This document shows, piece by piece, positions 15,599 to 24,123 of a stretch of 64,000 bases of DNA. Both the position numbers and the translations under genes were made by a program. The number at the start of each line of letters is the position of its first letter. Position 1 is the first letter of the stretch. This stretch comes from Palsa-506 sp963755815. Its GTDB lineage: Bacteria; Actinomycetota; Actinomycetes; Streptosporangiales; Streptosporangiaceae. Where the stretch lies: assembly GCA_963755815.1 (NCBI GenBank), contig CAVWLF010000010.1, positions 248,001-312,000 of the forward strand, in the 5' to 3' direction. Under the pieces are notes generated by a model. That model had not been told where the DNA came from. It did no database searches and saw only the letters and a program-made list of their open reading frames with translations.

Positions 15599-16543
15599 CT
15601 ATCTGACGGTCGGCGTGGCGCCGCTGGCCGCGCAGTACCGGCCGGCGAAATCCAGGTACCGCTCGGCGATCTGGGCGATGGCCGCTTCCTCGCTGATACT
15701 GCCGTTGCCCCGGCCGGCGATCGGGTCCTCCCAGATGCTGCGGCCAACCGCGAACCCGGCGAAGCCATCGACCGGCCCGGCCACCTCCAGCCAGTGATCC
15801 AGCCGGTCCGCGGGAGCGTCGCGGCCGAGCACGATCGCCAGCACGTCATCGCGTCCCCCGGCCCGGATCTGGGTCACCACCGCCCGCGCGGCCGCGGCTG
15901 TTTCCAGACCCTCGACCTTCCAGATGGACGGCTCCACCCCGGCCGCCTGGTTATCGGCAATCACCTGGATGACCAGGCCGGGGCGCACCTCCCGGTCATA
16001 GGCCCCGGCGGCTCCGCCGGCCGCGGCCAGCTGGCCGTCGGTCGCCGGGACCAGCAGCTCATACAGCAGCGGCACGCCCAGTTCGCGCAGCGCGCCGCTG
16101 ACCACGCTCAGCTCGCGCAGTTGCTGTTCGCGCCGGCCCGGGGGGAAGGCCGGGTTGTCCCGGACCAGTACCTTGGCGAAGTCCGGGCGGCGCGCGGTGA
16201 TGTGCTCAAGCCAGTCGTCGCCCCATTCCAGCTCGAACCAGTCCCGGCCACTGCGTTCCACCGGCATGGCCAGCAGCACGCCATCGCGGCGGGCCGCCTC
16301 GGCGACATCGAGCCCGTACCGCTCGTCAACCAGGACCCCGGCCCGGCCGCCGGGCAGCCGGCCGCGCGCCCGGGCCAGCCCCGCGTAGATCAGCCGCTTG
16401 GCCGCTTTCATCGCGGCGACCTGGGCCGCATCCGGCTGGTCGTCGCGGACGTTGAACAGGGACCGGCCGAACGAAGCCCGGTGATCCATGGCCAGGATCA
16501 GCAGCGGGTCCTGGGACGACGGGCGGTATCCGCGATCAGGCAT
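15599..16543 (-). CDS. DUF2090 (IolC C-terminal aldolase-like) protein
   Basis: This 314-residue protein matches the DUF2090 domain found at the C-terminus of bifunctional IolC proteins, which has an aldolase-type TIM barrel. Recognisable segments are LILAMDHRASFGRSLF at the start, VLVDERYGLDVA, FAKVLVRDNP, LYELLVPATDGQL, SIWKVEGLE and VGRSIWEDP. The stand-alone form lacks the PfkB kinase part. A role as a sugar or inositol-derived phosphate aldolase is the usual proposal. It starts a leftward run of three genes with the F420 reductase and amidohydrolase. No other inositol gene is present in the window. Confidence 0.85.
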   Translation of the reverse strand: MPDRGYRPSSQDPLLILAMDHRASFGRSLFNVRDDQPDAAQVAAMKAAKRLIYAGLARARGRLPGGRAGVLVDERYGLDVAEAARRDGVLLAMPVERSGRDWFELEWGDDWLEHITARRPDFAKVLVRDNPAFPPGRREQQLRELSVVSGALRELGVPLLYELLVPATDGQLAAAGGAAGAYDREVRPGLVIQVIADNQAAGVEPSIWKVEGLETAAAARAVVTQIRAGGRDDVLAIVLGRDAPADRLDHWLEVAGPVDGFAGFAVGRSIWEDPIAGRGNGSISEEAAIAQIAERYLDFAGRYCAASGATPTVR

Positions 16544-16675
16544 GCCCTGATCCTGCCCGGTTCCCGGCCGCTGAACGCGGTGATTGGCCAGGGATCAGGT
16601 CACCAGCCGGCCATCCGGCCGCCATCCCGGCCGGTGCCAGCCCGGCCGCCGGGGCCGCCGGGTAGCGTGCCTGGG

Positions 16676-18100
16676 GTGACGGACACGACCTGGCTGGACG
16701 CTACCGCGCAAGCCGACCTGGTCCGCCGCGGCGAGCTTGCCCCCGCGGAGCTGGTCACGGCGGCCATCGCCCGGATCGAGGCGGCCAACCCGCAGCTGAA
16801 CGCCGTGCTCAGGACCCGGTTCGACCGGGCGCTCCGGGAGGCAGCCGGAGGCCCGCCCGATGGCCCGTTCCGCGGTGTGCCGATCCTGCTCAAGGACCTG
16901 GGCTGCCTGGTGGCCGGGGAGGCGACGGCTTTCGGCCTCGGGCCGCTGCGTGACCTGGCCTGGCCGGTGACGTCCTACCTGGCCGGGCAGTTCCAGGCGG
17001 CCGGCTTCGTGCCGCTCGGCCGCACCACCGTGCCCGAGCTCGGTACCGCGGTGACCACCGAGCCGCGGAACTTCCCCCCGGCCCGCAACCCCTGGCATCC
17101 CGGCCATTCCGCGGGCGGCTCGTCCGGCGGATCCGCGGCCGCGGTGGCCAGCGGCATGGTGCCGGTCGCGCACGCCAGCGACGGCGGCGGGTCGATCCGC
17201 ATCCCGGCCAGTGCGTGCGGGCTGGTCGGCCTCAAGCCGACCCGCGGGCGGGTGAGCCAGGGCCCGCTGGCCGGGGAGGCCTGGGCGGGCGGTGTTATCG
17301 ACGGCGCCGTGACCAGGACCGTCCGGGACGCGGCCGGACTGCTCGATGTGATCAGCGCGCGGATGCCGGGTGAGCCGTACTACCCGCCGCCGCTGCGCCG
17401 CCCGCTGAGTCAGGACGTCGGCGCCGACCCGGGCCGGCTGCGGATCGGGGTGCTCGACCGGCCAGGCGGCGAGTTTTACCTCGACGATCCGCAGTGCCGC
17501 GCCGCGGTAGGCAAGGCGGCGCGGCTGCTGGAGTCGCTCGGTCACCGGGTCGAGGAGTCGGCGCCGGCGGCCATGTTCGACCGCGACTTCGGCCGGCACT
17601 TCAACGCGATCATCGCCGCCGATGTCGCGGTGACGCTGCAGGCATTCGAGCGGCAGCTCGGCCGCCCGATCGGCGACGAGGAGATCGAGCCGCGCAACGC
17701 CGGCTACCGGCGGGCGGGCCAGGCCATCAGTGCCGTGGCCTACCTGCAGGGCCGGGACTGGATCGGCAGCTGGGCGCGGCGGATGGCGCACTGGTGGGAG
17801 GACCATGACCTGCTGGTGACGCCGACCCTGGGTGCCCCGCCGCCCGAGCTGGGCTGGTTCACCGCCGCCGGGCCGCAGCTTGAGGGGCGGCGAATCGCCA
17901 GCTTCATCCCCTACACCGCGCAGTTCAACATGACCGGCCAGCCGGCCGTGAGCCTGCCGCTGCACTGGACGCCCGGCGGCCTGCCGGTCGGCGTGCAGCT
18001 GGTCGCCGCCTACGGCCGCGAGGATGTGCTCATCCAGGTGGCCAGCCAGCTGGAGCAAGCCGCGCCGTGGGCCGGGCGGTATCCGCCTGTTCTGGCCTGA
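16676..18100 (+). CDS. Amidase (amidase signature family)
   Basis: From the GTG at 16676 the protein has 474 residues and belongs to the amidase signature hydrolases, which cleave carboxamides through a Ser-cisSer-Lys triad. Lys73 is in LLKDLG, the cis-serine Ser150 is in HSAGGSSGGSAAAVA and the nucleophile Ser173 is in GGGSIRIPAS. The C-terminal GQPAVSLPLHW segment is also typical. The reading frame stays open for about 880 bp upstream, but that part is GC-rich shadow sequence lying over the DUF2090 gene. The amidase is the only rightward gene here and overlaps the convergent DUF2784 gene by 91 bp. Confidence 0.9.
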   Translation: MTDTTWLDATAQADLVRRGELAPAELVTAAIARIEAANPQLNAVLRTRFDRALREAAGGPPDGPFRGVPILLKDLGCLVAGEATAFGLGPLRDLAWPVTSYLAGQFQAAGFVPLGRTTVPELGTAVTTEPRNFPPARNPWHPGHSAGGSSGGSAAAVASGMVPVAHASDGGGSIRIPASACGLVGLKPTRGRVSQGPLAGEAWAGGVIDGAVTRTVRDAAGLLDVISARMPGEPYYPPPLRRPLSQDVGADPGRLRIGVLDRPGGEFYLDDPQCRAAVGKAARLLESLGHRVEESAPAAMFDRDFGRHFNAIIAADVAVTLQAFERQLGRPIGDEEIEPRNAGYRRAGQAISAVAYLQGRDWIGSWARRMAHWWEDHDLLVTPTLGAPPPELGWFTAAGPQLEGRRIASFIPYTAQFNMTGQPAVSLPLHWTPGGLPVGVQLVAAYGREDVLIQVASQLEQAAPWAGRYPPVLA

Positions 18101-18453
18101 TGCCGGCGCAGGAAGCCCCGGTATCCGGCGACCGCGATCAGCAGGACGCCGATCCCGAGCCCGATCTGCATCCCGCGGGTGAGCCCGGGCGGGTAGATCA
18201 GCCGGACCAGGTAGTGCGCGATGAACCCGCCGCGGTACCCGGCTTCCCCGCCCCGGTGCCGCAGGAAATTCTGCAGCAGCGTGAGCGGGCAGGTGAACCC
18301 GATGAACTCGACCAGCGCCCCGTACGCCACGGCCGGCAGGTGCGCCCAGATGACCCAGGGCCAGCGCCAGGCCAGGAAGACGCCGCCCACCACGAAGCCG
18401 ATGAAGAGCAGATGAACGACAATCACGAGGTCAGCGGCAATGTTGTACCACAT
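18010..18453 (-). CDS. DUF2784 family membrane protein
   Basis: This 147-residue protein has four hydrophobic segments. It shows the DUF2784 hallmarks: an N-terminal LVIVVHLLFIGFVVGG, the WAHLPAVAYGALVEF helix, the conserved FTCPLTLLQN motif and the YPPGLTRG loop before the last helix. The function is unknown. The last 30 residues (after about RRHQA) are polar, unlike the family, and overlap the 3' end of the amidase gene by 91 bp. The natural protein may therefore have lost its original stop codon and read through into antisense sequence. Confidence 0.82.
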   Translation of the reverse strand: MWYNIAADLVIVVHLLFIGFVVGGVFLAWRWPWVIWAHLPAVAYGALVEFIGFTCPLTLLQNFLRHRGGEAGYRGGFIAHYLVRLIYPPGLTRGMQIGLGIGVLLIAVAGYRGFLRRHQARTGGYRPAHGAACSSWLATWMSTSSRP

Positions 18454-18603
18454 CTTGGCTCCACCGGACGCCCTGTCCTAATCCCAGGATAGGCGCCAGG
18501 CCGCGCGGCGGCCGGGGCCATGTGCTTAGCTCGCCCTGCCAACCTGCTGATCGCCTCGGCCGTCTAACACCCGGCATGACGAGCGGCCTACCTGGGGGTA
18601 ACG

Positions 18604-19587
18604 ATGCGCAGCAGGGTAAGGCAGCGGCCGCTCGCCGCGCTCGCCGCCGGATTGGCCCTCTGCCTGCTCACGGCGAATGCGGCCAGCGCGGTGGCGGGCG
18701 CCCCGCCGGCCCCGGCCGCCGCCCGGGCCGCCCTGGGCCGGAAGCCACCGCCCGCCATGGCCATCTGCACGCCGCCGACGCGCAAGCGCCGAAAGCTGGC
18801 CGCCCGGATGTCCCGCGGTATCGCGGCCGCGCTGCAGGGCCGGTCATCGGTCGTCAGCCTGGCGGTGGCCGACAGCCGGACCGGCGTGACCTGCCAGTTC
18901 CATCCGCGACGGCATTTCCATTCGGCCAGCATCGTCAAGGTGATCATCCTCGGCGCCCTGCTGCGGCACCTGATGGCCGAGCATCGCGATCTGTCCCCGG
19001 CGCAGGTGGCCCTCACCAAGGCGATGATCACCGAGTCGAGCAACTCGGCGGCGACCACGCTGTGGGACGATCTCGGCCCGCGGCACCTGCAGCGCTTCCT
19101 GGACCTGGCCCGGATGACGCACACCACGCTGGGCCAGGACGGCTACTGGGGCCTGACCAGGGTCACCGCGCACGACGAGATGCTCCTGCTGCGGGTGCTG
19201 AAGGGCAGCCACTCCATCCTCGACCGGCCGTCGCGCTCCTACGCGCTGTCGCTGATGGCCGATGTCACCGCCTCGCAGCGCTGGGGCGTCACCGCCGGCG
19301 CGCCCGCGGACCTGACCGCGCACATCAAGAACGGCTGGCTGCCGGACCCGGTGCGGTGGGTGATCAACAGCATCGGCATTTTCACCGGCCCGCACCGCCA
19401 CTACCGGATCGTCGTGCTGACCAGGGATAACCCGAATATGACCTACGGGGTCGAGACCATCCAGGACGTCGCTGAGGTGATTAACCACGAGCTGAATCCC
19501 GGGGTGAAAGACGTGGTCGCGCCGTCCGCGCGGTTCCCGTCCTGGGGCATTCCCGACGAGCGCATCCCGGGCCGGTCAGCTGGCTGA
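18604..19587 (+). CDS. Exported serine hydrolase of the class A beta-lactamase fold
   Basis: The 327-residue precursor has a signal peptide (basic MRSRVRQR, hydrophobic core to about residue 25, Ala-rich cleavage region). The mature part shows the beta-lactamase/penicillin-binding signature: SxxK as Ser109-Ile-Val-Lys112, SxN as Ser145-Ser-Asn147 and a degenerate KTG-type motif in HIKNGWLP. The KTG box reads KNG, so true beta-lactam hydrolysis is uncertain; related actinobacterial proteins are annotated only as serine hydrolases. It stands alone, with a hypothetical gene convergent 9 bp after its stop. Confidence 0.85.
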   Translation: MRSRVRQRPLAALAAGLALCLLTANAASAVAGAPPAPAAARAALGRKPPPAMAICTPPTRKRRKLAARMSRGIAAALQGRSSVVSLAVADSRTGVTCQFHPRRHFHSASIVKVIILGALLRHLMAEHRDLSPAQVALTKAMITESSNSAATTLWDDLGPRHLQRFLDLARMTHTTLGQDGYWGLTRVTAHDEMLLLRVLKGSHSILDRPSRSYALSLMADVTASQRWGVTAGAPADLTAHIKNGWLPDPVRWVINSIGIFTGPHRHYRIVVLTRDNPNMTYGVETIQDVAEVINHELNPGVKDVVAPSARFPSWGIPDERIPGRSAG

Positions 19588-19596
19588 CCCGGATTA

Positions 19597-20247
19597 TCAC
19601 GCCGCGCTTTCTTCTCGTTTCGCCGCTTCTTCTTGTTTCCCCGCGCCCGGGTAGCAGCGGGCGGGCAGCAGCCGGATCCCGGGACTGAGCGGCATGACGC
19701 CGGGCAACTCGAAGTGCGCCTGCCTGATGACGAGATCGCTGCCCTGGATGGCCAGCGTGGCCGTGACGTCACAGCGGCCGGTATGCAGGGCGACCAGCCT
19801 CCCGGCGCTGATGCCGGCCAGCAGGGCGGTGACGACGAGGGCGAGCGAGAGGCCGAGCTCAACGGTGGCCACCCGGTGACCGTCCACCAGCACGGTGACA
19901 TACGGCCGCTGCTCGGTGCTGATCTGGTGCGCGGCCAGGCTCACCAGCTCCGTACTGCCAGGGACGGCCAGGGTGCGCTGCGCGGCGGCGGCCAGTTCGT
20001 GATGCTCCCGCCACCCGGCCACGAGCACGTCGGCCAGGTTGACGTCCAGCAGCCCGGCGGCCTGGCCGGCCACCTCGCGGACGGCGGCCGCCCGGGCGGC
20101 CGCCGGCAGGTGCTCCAGATCGGTACCGAGATTCCCGTCGCCCCCGGCCCGGGCCATCCGCTCGGCCAGCGCCCCGGCGGCGTCCTCGCCCGGGCCGAAC
20201 AGCAGTTCCGTGGCGGTACGCGGGCGGGCGCGCTCGGCAGGCGTCAT
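19597..20247 (-). CDS. Hypothetical protein
   Basis: From the ATG at 20247 the protein has 216 residues; a strong AGGAGGT lies 7 bp upstream and fixes the start. I do not recognise a family. The first half is helical and charged. The middle has VTVLVDGHRVATVELGLSL followed by a hydrophobic stretch LALVVTALLAGISAGRLVAL, which could be a membrane helix or a buried strand-helix unit. The next part (CDVTATLAIQGSDLVIRQA) looks like a beta-sheet domain, and the last 20 residues are lysine- and glutamate-rich. The gene is single and converges on the serine hydrolase gene. Confidence 0.65.
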   Translation of the reverse strand: MTPAERARPRTATELLFGPGEDAAGALAERMARAGGDGNLGTDLEHLPAAARAAAVREVAGQAAGLLDVNLADVLVAGWREHHELAAAAQRTLAVPGSTELVSLAAHQISTEQRPYVTVLVDGHRVATVELGLSLALVVTALLAGISAGRLVALHTGRCDVTATLAIQGSDLVIRQAHFELPGVMPLSPGIRLLPARCYPGAGKQEEAAKREESAA

Positions 20248-20326
20248 GACCGCACCTCCTGGGTCGCGGGGGATCGCTCTGCTGATAAGAGCAGGCAGCC
20301 GCGCCGCTGATACACGCCCCGGCCTA

Positions 20327-20375
20327 GAGTCCATACCGGCAACGAGTCCAACCGGCAACGAGTCCATACCGGCAG
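20327..20375. repeat. Three tandem copies of a 16-17 bp element in a leader region
   Basis: The unit GAGTCCATACCGGCAAC occurs as 20327-20343, 20344-20359 (one base shorter) and 20360-20375 (last bases changed). The array ends 21 bp before the start of the isochorismatase-fold gene and overlaps its probable promoter or leader. It could be repeated operator half-sites or a simple slippage product. Confidence 0.7.
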
Positions 20376-20396
20376 CCCGGAGGGAGAGCATCTTCG

Positions 20397-20972
20397 ATGC
20401 AGGCAACGGCACTGCTGGTGATGGACGTCCAGCGTGGCATCGTCGAGCGGTTCGCCGGGGATCCCGGCTACCTGCCGCGGCTGTCGGGCGCGATCACCGC
20501 GGCCCGGGCCGGGGGCATCCCGGTGGTGTACGTGACCATCGGCTTCCGCCCCGGTCACCCCGAGATCAGCGCCAGGAACACGACCTTCGCCGCGATCGCC
20601 GGGTCCGGCCGGTTCGTGTCGGGCGACCAGGCCACCGAGATCCACCCCGCGGTCGCGCCCGGCCCGGGGGACCTGGTCGTCATCAAGCGCCGCGTGTCCG
20701 CGTTCACCGGCAGTGACCTGCAGGTCGTGCTGCGCAGCCTCGGCGCGGACACGCTCGTGCTGGCCGGCATCGCCACCAGCGGCGTGGTGCTGTCCACGCT
20801 CCGGCAGGCCGCCGACCTGGACTACCGGCTCGTCGTGCTCTCCGACGGCTGCCTCGACGCCGACCCCGAGGTGCACCGGGTGCTGACCGAGAAGGTGTTC
20901 CCGCGGCAGGCCACCGTGCGCACCGTGGCGCAATGGGCGGCGGACGCAGCCCCGAGCGGCCCGCCCGGATGA
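20397..20972 (+). CDS. Isochorismatase-fold hydrolase
   Basis: This 191-residue protein has the isochorismatase-like hydrolase fold. Asp10 (LLVMDVQRG) and Lys97 (VVIKRRVSAF) match the conserved Asp and Lys of the family. The third position, usually Cys in nicotinamidase-type cysteine hydrolases, is replaced: the motif reads GIATSGVVLST with Val at the Cys position. True isochorismatases also lack the nucleophilic Cys, so the protein may be a hydrolase that does not form a thioester intermediate, or a divergent binding protein. A GGAGGGAG purine tract precedes the ATG by about 10 bp. No siderophore or phenazine genes are nearby. Confidence 0.85.
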   Translation: MQATALLVMDVQRGIVERFAGDPGYLPRLSGAITAARAGGIPVVYVTIGFRPGHPEISARNTTFAAIAGSGRFVSGDQATEIHPAVAPGPGDLVVIKRRVSAFTGSDLQVVLRSLGADTLVLAGIATSGVVLSTLRQAADLDYRLVVLSDGCLDADPEVHRVLTEKVFPRQATVRTVAQWAADAAPSGPPG

Positions 20973-21021
20973 ACCACCCGGACGGGCCGCAGGCTCACCG
21001 CGACCGGCGCCGCGGCGATGG

Positions 21022-21369
21022 TCAGCTCGTGTGCTGCAGGGTGTAGCGGACGGTCTGCACCTGGATCTGGCCGTCGCGGAACACGAAGGTGTCAATGCCG
21101 TCATCGACGCGGGTCGCGGCGGCCACGGCGGACCATTCCAGGAACAGCACGTCGCCTTCGTAGATCTGCGTTTTCAGCTCCCAGGCCGCCTCCGGCACGT
21201 CAGCGAGCAGCTGCGTGAACGCGGCCCGGATGCCGTCCTTGCCGTACTTGCTGCCCGCCGGGCTGATGAAGACGGCGTCATCGGCATAGTCGGCCACGAT
21301 CCCCTCCAGGTCGCCGCCACCGAGCGCCTGGGCGTGGTGGGCGAAGATCTCCTCGGGCGTGCGCGTCAT
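21022..21369 (-). CDS. SnoaL-like/ketosteroid isomerase-like NTF2-fold protein
   Basis: This 115-residue protein is a compact NTF2-fold domain of the SnoaL/ketosteroid isomerase-like type. It has the usual order: an N-terminal helix with IFAHHAQALGGGDLEGIVADYADDAVFISP, then GKDGIRAAFTQLL and a final curved sheet with GDVLFLEWSAVA and IDTFVFRDGQIQVQTVRY. These domains carry polyketide cyclases, isomerases and dehydratases as well as non-catalytic binders. The gene is monocistronic, between an isochorismatase-fold gene and a divergent amidohydrolase gene. Confidence 0.85.
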   Translation of the reverse strand: MTRTPEEIFAHHAQALGGGDLEGIVADYADDAVFISPAGSKYGKDGIRAAFTQLLADVPEAAWELKTQIYEGDVLFLEWSAVAAATRVDDGIDTFVFRDGQIQVQTVRYTLQHTS

Positions 21370-21529
21370 CTCAGTTCCCCTTTTCGCGGTGATACAGCGG
21401 TGGTAGGTGCGATAAGTAGCTCAGGACATACCGTATGGCTGGCCGGCCGCCCGCGGCCAGGGCCCGGCGCCGGACCGAGGCCGGACGGCCAGCGCTAGGG
21501 TGGCCGGTGATTTCAGGAAGGAGCCATCA

Positions 21530-22819
21530 TTGGCGCACCGATTCCCGGCCCTGATCGCCTCCCCGAGGCCGGCCCCGGGCCGGCTCTGGCTGACCGGCGG
21601 CCGGTTGTTCGACGGCACCGACGGCACGGTCCGCGACGGGGCCGCGGTCCTGGTCGACGAGGGCATCATCCGCCGCGTCGGCGCCGCGTCCGAGCCGTGC
21701 CCGGAGGGCGCCCGGCTGCTTGACATCGGGCCGCGGACGCTGCTGCCGGGGCTGACCGACGCGCACACGCACGCGGCCGGCCGGCTTCCGGAGACACTCC
21801 GCGGCGCCGAGCAGGCGCTGCCCGGGACCAGGGCACATTTCCTGCAGGCCGAACTGCGCGCGTACCTGCGCCGCGGCGTCACCACCATCCGGGTCACCGG
21901 ATCCCAGGGGCTGGCGCCGCAGGAGGCACGTCAGGCGATGCGGTACGGCGCATTCCGCGGTCCCCGCGTGCTGACCTGCGGCAAGATCATCTCCGCCACC
22001 GCGCCGGGCGGCCGGTTCTACGGCGACATGTACCGGGAGGCCGACGGGCCGGATGACATGCGCCGCGCGGTCCGCGAGCAGATCCGGGCCGGGGCCGACT
22101 TCATCAAGGTCATGACGACCGGCGCCCGCTCGAACGAGCTGGAGGACCCCGACCCGCTCCAGCTGACACCGGCGGAGCTGTCCGCCGTGGCCGATGAGGC
22201 GCACCGGATGGGCTTCCGGCTGTCGGCGCACGCCGAGGGGCTGGCCGGCTGCGAGGCGGCCATCACCATCGGCGCGGACACGATCGAGCACGGCATGTTC
22301 CTGCACCAGCGGCCGGACCTGCTCGACGCGATGGCCGCCAGCGGCCAGGTGCTCATCCCGACCCTGTCGGGCTACTACTGGATGGCTGGGCTGGGCGACG
22401 CGGTCAGCGAATCGGGCGCGTCGCGTGCTCCCGAGATGCCGCCGGTGCTGGTCCGGCTGGCGGACCACAACCTGGAGCAGGGCGCGGCCAGCATGCGGGC
22501 CGCGCGCGACGCCGGCGTCAAGATCGCACTGGGCAGCGACGTGGATCGCGGCACCGCGCTGGAGCTGCAGCGGATGATCCGGCACGGGCTGACCCCCGCT
22601 GAGGCCCTGGTGGCAGCGACGAGAACGGCCGCCGAGGCGCTGGACCTCGGCGACCGCATCGGCACGGTGCAGGAAGGCAAGCTCGCCGACCTGCTGATCG
22701 TCGACGGTGATCCGCTCAGCGAGCCGGAACTCCTCGGTGACGACAGCCGGATCTGGCTGGTCCTGCAGCTCGGCGTTCCGGTCGCCGGGCGGGCGCTGGA
22801 GAACGACGGACCGGGCTAA
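21530..22819 (+). CDS. Amidohydrolase (imidazolonepropionase/prolidase-like)
   Basis: The protein has about 429 residues and is a metal-dependent hydrolase of the amidohydrolase superfamily. It has the N-terminal composite beta domain (RLWLTGGRLFDGTDGT), the first metal motif LPGLTDAHTHAAG, the lysine-containing FIKVMTTGA (carbamylated metal-bridging Lys), His ligands in RLSAHAEG and TIEHGMF, and the Asp ligand in IALGSDVDRG. Substrates for this group include X-Pro dipeptides and imidazolone compounds. I prefer the TTG at 21530 because AAGGAG lies 7-12 bp upstream; a GTG at 21500 is the alternative. It stands divergent from the NTF2-fold gene. Confidence 0.85.
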   Translation: MAHRFPALIASPRPAPGRLWLTGGRLFDGTDGTVRDGAAVLVDEGIIRRVGAASEPCPEGARLLDIGPRTLLPGLTDAHTHAAGRLPETLRGAEQALPGTRAHFLQAELRAYLRRGVTTIRVTGSQGLAPQEARQAMRYGAFRGPRVLTCGKIISATAPGGRFYGDMYREADGPDDMRRAVREQIRAGADFIKVMTTGARSNELEDPDPLQLTPAELSAVADEAHRMGFRLSAHAEGLAGCEAAITIGADTIEHGMFLHQRPDLLDAMAASGQVLIPTLSGYYWMAGLGDAVSESGASRAPEMPPVLVRLADHNLEQGAASMRAARDAGVKIALGSDVDRGTALELQRMIRHGLTPAEALVAATRTAAEALDLGDRIGTVQEGKLADLLIVDGDPLSEPELLGDDSRIWLVLQLGVPVAGRALENDGPG

Positions 22820-22834
22820 GAACGACTGAGCGGG

Positions 22835-24007
22835 CTAGTCCGGCGGTACGGGCCCCGGCTCGGCGGGCGGGCCGGCGGCCGTGGCCTCGGCGAGCTGCGG
22901 CGAGGCGGTCTGCTGCCAGATCTCGCGGACCAGCACCTGGATCGCGCCCGCGGCCGGGATGGCCAGCAGCGCCGCCACGAAGGCGCCGAAGATTCCGCCG
23001 ATCAGGCTGCCGATGGATGCCCCGACCAGGATGGACACCAGCACCAGCAGCGGGTTGACCTTCACCGTCCGGCTCATCACGATCGGGTTCAGCACGTGGT
23101 TCTCGACCTGCGTGTAGATGAGGAACACGATCAGCGTGATGATTCCGGCCGTGAGCGAGTGCGCGGCCGCGAACAGGACGGTGGGGATGCCCGCCAGCGC
23201 GCCGCCGATCATGGGCAGGAAGTCGACCAGCGCCACCCACAATGCCCACAGGAACGGGAACGGGACACCGAGTACCAGCAAGGTCACGAAGACGACGATG
23301 CCGGCGATCAGCGAGGTCAGGAAGTTCCCGAGCATGTACCCGATGACCGAGCTGTTGACCTCGCGGGCTATCCGGGTGTAGCGCTCGGCCCGCGCGGGCT
23401 CCATCAGGCCGAGCAGGCCGGCCCGCAGCTTCGGGCCCTCGATCAGCAGCAGCAGCACCAGCGCGAAGATGGTCAGCAGCGCGATCACCAGCGAGATGGC
23501 GCCCTTGCCCAGGGTGAGGGCAGGCTTGGCGAGATTCCTTCCGAACCCGGCCAGCTTGGGCGCGTTGCTCTGGATCCAGGCCTGCACGTGGTACTTGATC
23601 ACCAGGTGCCCGAGCCAGCCCCGGCCGTGCTCGGCCTGGTTCACGTACGACGGCAGCCCCCGGGCCAGGTGGGTAGTCCCGTTGGCCAGCGGGTAACCGA
23701 ACACTACGGCCAGGCCGGCGAACGCGGCCAGGGCCAGCAGGGTCACGATGGTCAGGGCGTAGCCGCGCCGCCGGATCCCCAGCCGCTGCACGCCGATCAC
23801 GACCGGGTTCAGGATCACCGTCACGAATCCGGCCACGACCATCAGCAGGATGACATCACGCAGCCGGTAGATCAGCTCACCGGCCAGGTAGGCCACGGCC
23901 ACCACCGCGACGGTGACCAGGATGGCGCGCAGCGGCACGTTCCTGGCCTCGGCGGCGGTCCAGAGCCGGGCCCGCCGGGTATCCGGCGGTGGCAGATGAT
24001 CGGACAC
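22835..24007 (-). CDS. AI-2E family transporter
   Basis: This 390-residue membrane protein matches the AI-2E (YdiK/TqsA) family. It has about eight hydrophobic segments in the order typical of the group: an N-terminal pair, a long soluble loop between about residues 95 and 175, and a C-terminal bundle with the conserved LWALWVALVDFLPMIGGALA and YTQVENHVLNPIVMSR motifs. Members export autoinducer-2 or act as Na+/H+ antiporters; which applies here is unknown. The start is GTG. The gene converges on the amidohydrolase gene and is divergent from the beta-propeller gene. Confidence 0.9.
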   Translation of the reverse strand: MSDHLPPPDTRRARLWTAAEARNVPLRAILVTVAVVAVAYLAGELIYRLRDVILLMVVAGFVTVILNPVVIGVQRLGIRRRGYALTIVTLLALAAFAGLAVVFGYPLANGTTHLARGLPSYVNQAEHGRGWLGHLVIKYHVQAWIQSNAPKLAGFGRNLAKPALTLGKGAISLVIALLTIFALVLLLLIEGPKLRAGLLGLMEPARAERYTRIAREVNSSVIGYMLGNFLTSLIAGIVVFVTLLVLGVPFPFLWALWVALVDFLPMIGGALAGIPTVLFAAAHSLTAGIITLIVFLIYTQVENHVLNPIVMSRTVKVNPLLVLVSILVGASIGSLIGGIFGAFVAALLAIPAAGAIQVLVREIWQQTASPQLAEATAAGPPAEPGPVPPD

Positions 24008-24123
24008 CTGGCTGGTGTATCACGGGAAACCGCTCGCGCTCATCAGAAGGTGGCGAATCGTCCGTATGATGCAGGATTGTCCGGGCGATGCGGAGGAGCC
24101 CAGGGTGACCCTGAGGAGGGATC

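Noticed and set aside
15794..16675. N-terminal extension of the amidase by about 290 residues
   Set aside because: The extension lies antisense to the DUF2090 gene and has no domain. The GTG at 16676 starts the amidase fold exactly.
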